DNA of 13,098 nucleotides from Euperipatoides rowelli (Eukaryota > Onychophora > Udeonychophora > Euonychophora > Peripatopsidae), in the NCBI GenBank assembly GCA_003024985.2, contig PXIH01S0014417.1; one strand, given 5' to 3'. The position numbers and the translations under genes are program-made. Positions 10,001 to 13,098 of this stretch are shown piece after piece; positions within the stretch are counted from its first letter, which is position 1, and every line of letters begins with the position of its first letter. Below the pieces are notes generated by a model. That model worked only from the letters and a program-made list of their open reading frames with translations. It had not been told where the DNA came from and made no database searches.

Positions 10001-10442
10001 AGAGTAAAAATTTAACATAATTTAAAAATAAACACTTTTAAATTAGATAATTAGAAGATAATGTACGGCCAATATTTACTATCAGCTAGTACAGGGATGG
10101 CAAATAGGATTTTTCCAGCGTGCCAAAATTGAAAGAATATTGATGTCATTTTGGCCAAAGTGCCAAAATGTTGATGTCTAGGTGGACATTTTTTTTGAAG
10201 CTTTTTTTGTATGATGTTTCTTCCCCTTTAGATAAAAAGCTTTTGATTTTTGGTTATATGGACGTTTTGTTGCCCTTTGGCAGTTTTTTTTTTTGGGGGG
10301 GGGGAAGGGACTAAATGAAAATAATGGTAAGCACATTATTTTGCATAGTGTATGCTAGACGATGAAAATAGACTTTTGGAAATTTTTGGGGGTGAGGGGG
10401 GGGGGGGGGGGCTGTGGAGATTTTAACTTTAAAATTTGTTGG

Positions 10443-10450
10443 GTGTCCAG
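10443..10450 (+). repeat. Target-site duplication of nested element, left copy
   Basis: GTGTCCAG, identical to 10756-10763. Confidence 0.9.
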
Positions 10451-10755
10451 CAGGGGTATATATTCGTTAAACTGAAAATCTTAGAGCTGCTAGAAAATTC
10501 ATCCAAAGTACGAAGAATGGCAGCAGTCTTTTTTTTTTTTTAAACATTAATAAAGGAATAATAATTTTAAAAAATAATTTAGGTAATTAGTAAATATAAG
10601 TTAAGAAAATATACAGTAGTTAATATATGTCCACCTATTCTAATAATTTGATCAAAAATTAAATATTTTTTTAATCAGATGTCTCAAATTTCTTCTTGAA
10701 GGCAAAATTCTCCCAGAGCTGTTTGCTCAATCTTTGGTAAGAATATACACCCCTG
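10451..10755. mobile_element. Nested hAT-like element, 305 bp
   Basis: The ends are CAGGGGTATATATTC and, reverse-complemented from the right, CAGGGGTGTATATTC. They are flanked by identical octamers GTGTCCAG at 10443-10450 and 10756-10763. The related 240-bp copy has a single CTGGACAA at the corresponding place (8694-8701), which acts as an unfilled site. This establishes insertion into an already resident element. The interior is AT-rich with no coding frame. Confidence 0.9.
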
Positions 10756-10763
10756 GTGTCCAG
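10756..10763 (+). repeat. Target-site duplication of nested element, right copy
   Basis: GTGTCCAG, identical to 10443-10450; together they bracket the 305-bp insert exactly. Confidence 0.9.
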
Positions 10764-11709
10764 GCTGGCGTGCCGCTGAAAATAACTAAAGTGCTGTATT
10801 CAACACCCGTGCCGCCTATTCGCCATCCCTGAACTAAGTGGTCATTGTCTCCTGATTTCACCATGACAAACTTGAAAAATCAATTACAAAATAATCCTAA
10901 GTATTTGTTTAAAATCCAAATATGGTTGATTCTTATTTATCACAAATTAACAAACTTGTGATTGTAATAAGTTATTTCTCTGGGCTTAATTTTTTTATCT
11001 AAAATCATTAGCACATATATCAGCTGAAATTTTAGCTCTGATGATGGTGTAAAATGTCACAAAAATTTGCTCTAGAAATCCAGTATATTTTCTTCATTAC
11101 TATTGGTTTTGATTTTACCAGCAATTTTATTTTTACTATATCTTCAAATATTTAAGAATAAAAAAAAAATTGTAAAATTTTGTGTTTCAAGATAGAATAG
11201 GTAAGAAAGATACACTTAGGGAAATTGAGAGCCATAGTCTACATATTTTTTACATTATAGTTGACTTTTTATATCCTTTTTCCAAACTAAAAATTTACAC
11301 TTCCATAAAGACATTTAAAAATTTTAGATGTTTAAAAAATATTTTAATAACTTAAAATTTTAAAAAATTTCATAATTTGATAAAAGTTCTATTTTGGAAT
11401 CTAAAATTTGCATTCTTTTGAACAAAATGTAATCATTAATATTTTTATTATATTGATCAAAAAATAGAATATTAATGCATTTCTTATACCTTATCAAGAA
11501 GAAAATGAAAGCAGCAGCATCATGGTAGGCTACATGGTGATAAATTTACAAATAAAATGTAAAAATACTAACTTACCCTAACAAAAATCCAACGAGGTAA
11601 TTTTTTTTTATAAGAAAAACAATTACTAGACTTCTATTTAAATCCCAATTTCATTGAATCATTACTGGTAGATGGCTATTAAAAAAATAAATTAATGAAT
11701 TGGCTATAC

Positions 11710-11919
11710 CTTTTTGAAAACTTTGCCATTTGGTTGTATTTCATCTTCTTCAGCAAATATCTCACGTGTACCATAGCATCTTCTGGTAGGGTACAAACCA
11801 ACCACAATGCGAAATAAGTCATCTAATGTGGTACAATCTGGAAATACTGTTGTTTTTGCTTTATCAAATTCTGAGATACTTCGAAAGGGTGCTTGTGGAT
11901 CTGATGAAATACGTTTAGC
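11710..11919 (-). CDS. Acsl: Long-chain acyl-CoA synthetase (ACSL3/4 type), internal exon A
   Basis: This is the most upstream visible exon of a long-chain fatty acid-CoA ligase, which uses ATP to activate long-chain fatty acids to acyl-CoA at ER, lipid-droplet or mitochondria-associated membranes. It is 210 nt, exactly 70 codons, opening with AKRISSDP and closing with GTREIFAEEDEIQPNGKVFKK split here as GTRE then EIQPNGKVFKK. The GTRE...QPNGKVFKK block is a hallmark of the ACSL3/ACSL4/insect Acsl branch and lies just before the AMP-binding domain. The acceptor is a T-rich tract ending TTTCAG before 11919, and the donor is AAG|GTATAG at 11709-11704. The first base starts a codon and the last ends one. 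An in-frame ATG seven codons upstream (to 11940) lies in the intron and is not the start; the N-terminal membrane-anchor exon must lie beyond the window. Identification is from recalled family motifs, not a search. Confidence 0.93.
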
Positions 11920-13098
11920 CTGAAATAAATCCAATGACAAATTTTTTGAATTATAATATTAGCAAATATTCAAAATAAAATGTTTTAAAAAATAAGCTTA
12001 TGATTGTGGACAACCCAGCTGGAGAGTGAAAACAATATTTATCTGGCACATTTACTATATATTTGAAGAAAAATGTCCCAACAAAACTAAAGAAAACATA
12101 CATAGTTATATAGAGACAAAACATTCATAATTCATTTCACATTTCAATAGCTTTTAATTTATTATATAAAAGTTTAAGACATGAGCTTATACAATCAGGA
12201 TCAATGTATCATAAATAAAAAAGAAAACAGTAAAGAAAAATGAAAATACAACAGGAACATCAACAATTGATGTACAGTAGAATACATACTGTAGACTATA
12301 TTATGAAGTCAAATTTAAAAATTACAAAATGTTTAAAATAAGAATCACCATTTTATTTAAAACTATTTTGGATAAGCTTAATTTAGAATTTGCATACACG
12401 GTAAAATTAATGTTTATTAGTGCATCCAAATTATCCAATTAAATTTTTAATTTTAGTCGAATTATAGTTCATTATACTGTATATAAAGATACATACAGTA
12501 TGTTTAAATTATGGGCGAGTCGATTATCCGGTTAACCAACGATAGGTAAAAATCGAATCACACGGTTAGCCTTACTAAATTACACTTAATTTTTTACTAA
12601 TTGATTCTCCCTTTATTTACACTAAAGTAATTAAATCAGTTATATTAAAAATAAATTTACTTTATGTATATTATGCATTAAATAAAAAATTACTACAGAA
12701 TTCATGTTTTTATTTCTTCATATCGCAAATGTACACTAGCTTACATATAGTACTGCTACCTTTAGACTACTCTAGATTGTTTATTCACTCGTAACCTGAA
12801 AAAGTTTGAAAAATAATTTAGTAAGGAAAATAGAAAACTAAAAATCAATCGTGTTTTCCTTACGAGCTCATACATTTTTGTATATAGCTCTAGTATTTTT
12901 AAACAAGTCCAAGCAGAAATGACATTCGTGTATTTTTTAGTATAAATTTGTAAACAGTATATCAATATTTTCAAAATTTAACATAATATAAAAAATTTAA
13001 AGATTGATAATATAAATCAGTGTTTGGAAAAGCTACTTTTTTTTTGTAGCTCGCTACAGCTACAGCTATTTTTGAAAAAATGTAGCTAGCTACAGCTA
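11920..13098 (-). other. Acsl intron upstream of exon A (partial)
   Basis: This AT-rich sequence lies upstream of exon A on the minus strand. The exon coding for the N-terminal membrane anchor was not found here. A hydrophobic open frame at 12762-12974 has no splice-site support and does not resemble it. A fragment with CGATTATCCGGTTAACC near 12520 looks like old repeat, and a transposon end starts at 13018. Confidence 0.7.
13018..13098 (+). mobile_element. hAT-like terminus cut by the window edge
   Basis: The end begins CAGTGTTTGGAAAAGCTAC and continues into repeated GTAGCT and CTACAGCTA motifs that pair with one another around T and A runs. The preceding octamer ATATAAAT has a central TA, as hAT targets often do. 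Only the left end is present, so neither the second terminus nor the target duplication can be confirmed. Confidence 0.55.

Larger units (their letters stand above)
10092..10831 (+). mobile_element. Long copy of CAGGGATGGC-ended hAT-like family, 740 bp
   Basis: The left end is CAGGGATGGCAAATAGG and the right end, reverse-complemented, CAGGGATGGCGAATAGG, one mismatch in 17. Internal blocks match the 240-bp copy at 8628-8867 in inverted orientation. A 305-bp second element plus its 8-bp duplication interrupts it. It contains poly-T and poly-G runs (around 10284-10303 and 10397-10410). There is no transposase frame. Flanks AGCTAGTA and AACTAAGT agree at about half their positions, so the target duplication is old or lost. 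Confidence 0.85.
5691..11709 (-). other. Acsl intron between exons A and B
   Basis: This is a 6019-bp phase-0 intron, donor GTATAG and acceptor CTTTTAG. It holds a TA repeat (about 5946-5963), a miRNA-like hairpin (6475-6567), a GC-richer patch with small inverted repeats (about 7015-7110), a degenerate hAT-like element (7472-7786), two copies of a CAGGGATGGC-ended family (8628-8867, 10092-10831), a lone hAT-like end (9925) and a nested element (10451-10755). From 10840 to 11700 I see only AT-rich sequence. Confidence 0.85.

Noticed and set aside
11704-11940. ATG-started open frame containing exon A
   Set aside because: The first seven codons lie in intron before TTTCAG, and the family has an N-terminal membrane anchor before this point. 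The ATG is not a translation start.
12762-12974. Hydrophobic minus-strand open frame as a possible ACSL anchor exon
   Set aside because: It has no suitable donor joining it in phase to exon A and its sequence does not match the expected anchor region; AT-rich DNA gives such frames by chance.

Overview
This window is nuclear DNA of an animal, most likely an invertebrate. It is AT-rich (about 70% by eye), has GT-AG introns several kilobases long, and is full of short non-autonomous DNA transposons. I cannot place the species from the sequence.

The only gene I can name is on the minus strand: an internal part of a long-chain acyl-CoA synthetase of the ACSL3/ACSL4 (insect Acsl) type. Three consecutive exons are visible, read from high to low coordinates: 11919-11710, 5690-5513 and 2734-2628. 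They join without a frame break (phase 0, then phase 1) into 165 codons. These cover the stretch just after the N-terminal membrane anchor and the first part of the AMP-binding (adenylation) domain. The start codon, anchor, ATP-binding P-loop and catalytic core lie outside the window, on both sides, and no other exon of this gene could be found inside it.

Everything else is intron or intron-like sequence. Intron 2735-5512 holds a 0.35-kb inverted-repeat element, a 538-bp hAT-type element with perfect 8-bp target duplications, two compact hairpins and a CA repeat. Intron 5691-11709 holds a pre-miRNA-like hairpin near 6.5 kb, a degenerate hAT-type element, two copies of one CAGGGATGGC-ended family in opposite orientation, a single hAT-like end at 9925, and a 305-bp hAT-like element nested inside the larger CAGGGATGGC copy. 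The nested element has a perfect 8-bp target duplication. The right edge of the window cuts another hAT-like terminus rich in TAGCT/AGCTA motifs.

The best leads for something undescribed are the 93-nt hairpin at 6475-6567, the nested and paired hAT families at 8.6-10.8 kb, and two weak plus-strand exon-like stretches (844-1182 and 8473-8618) that match nothing I recognise.
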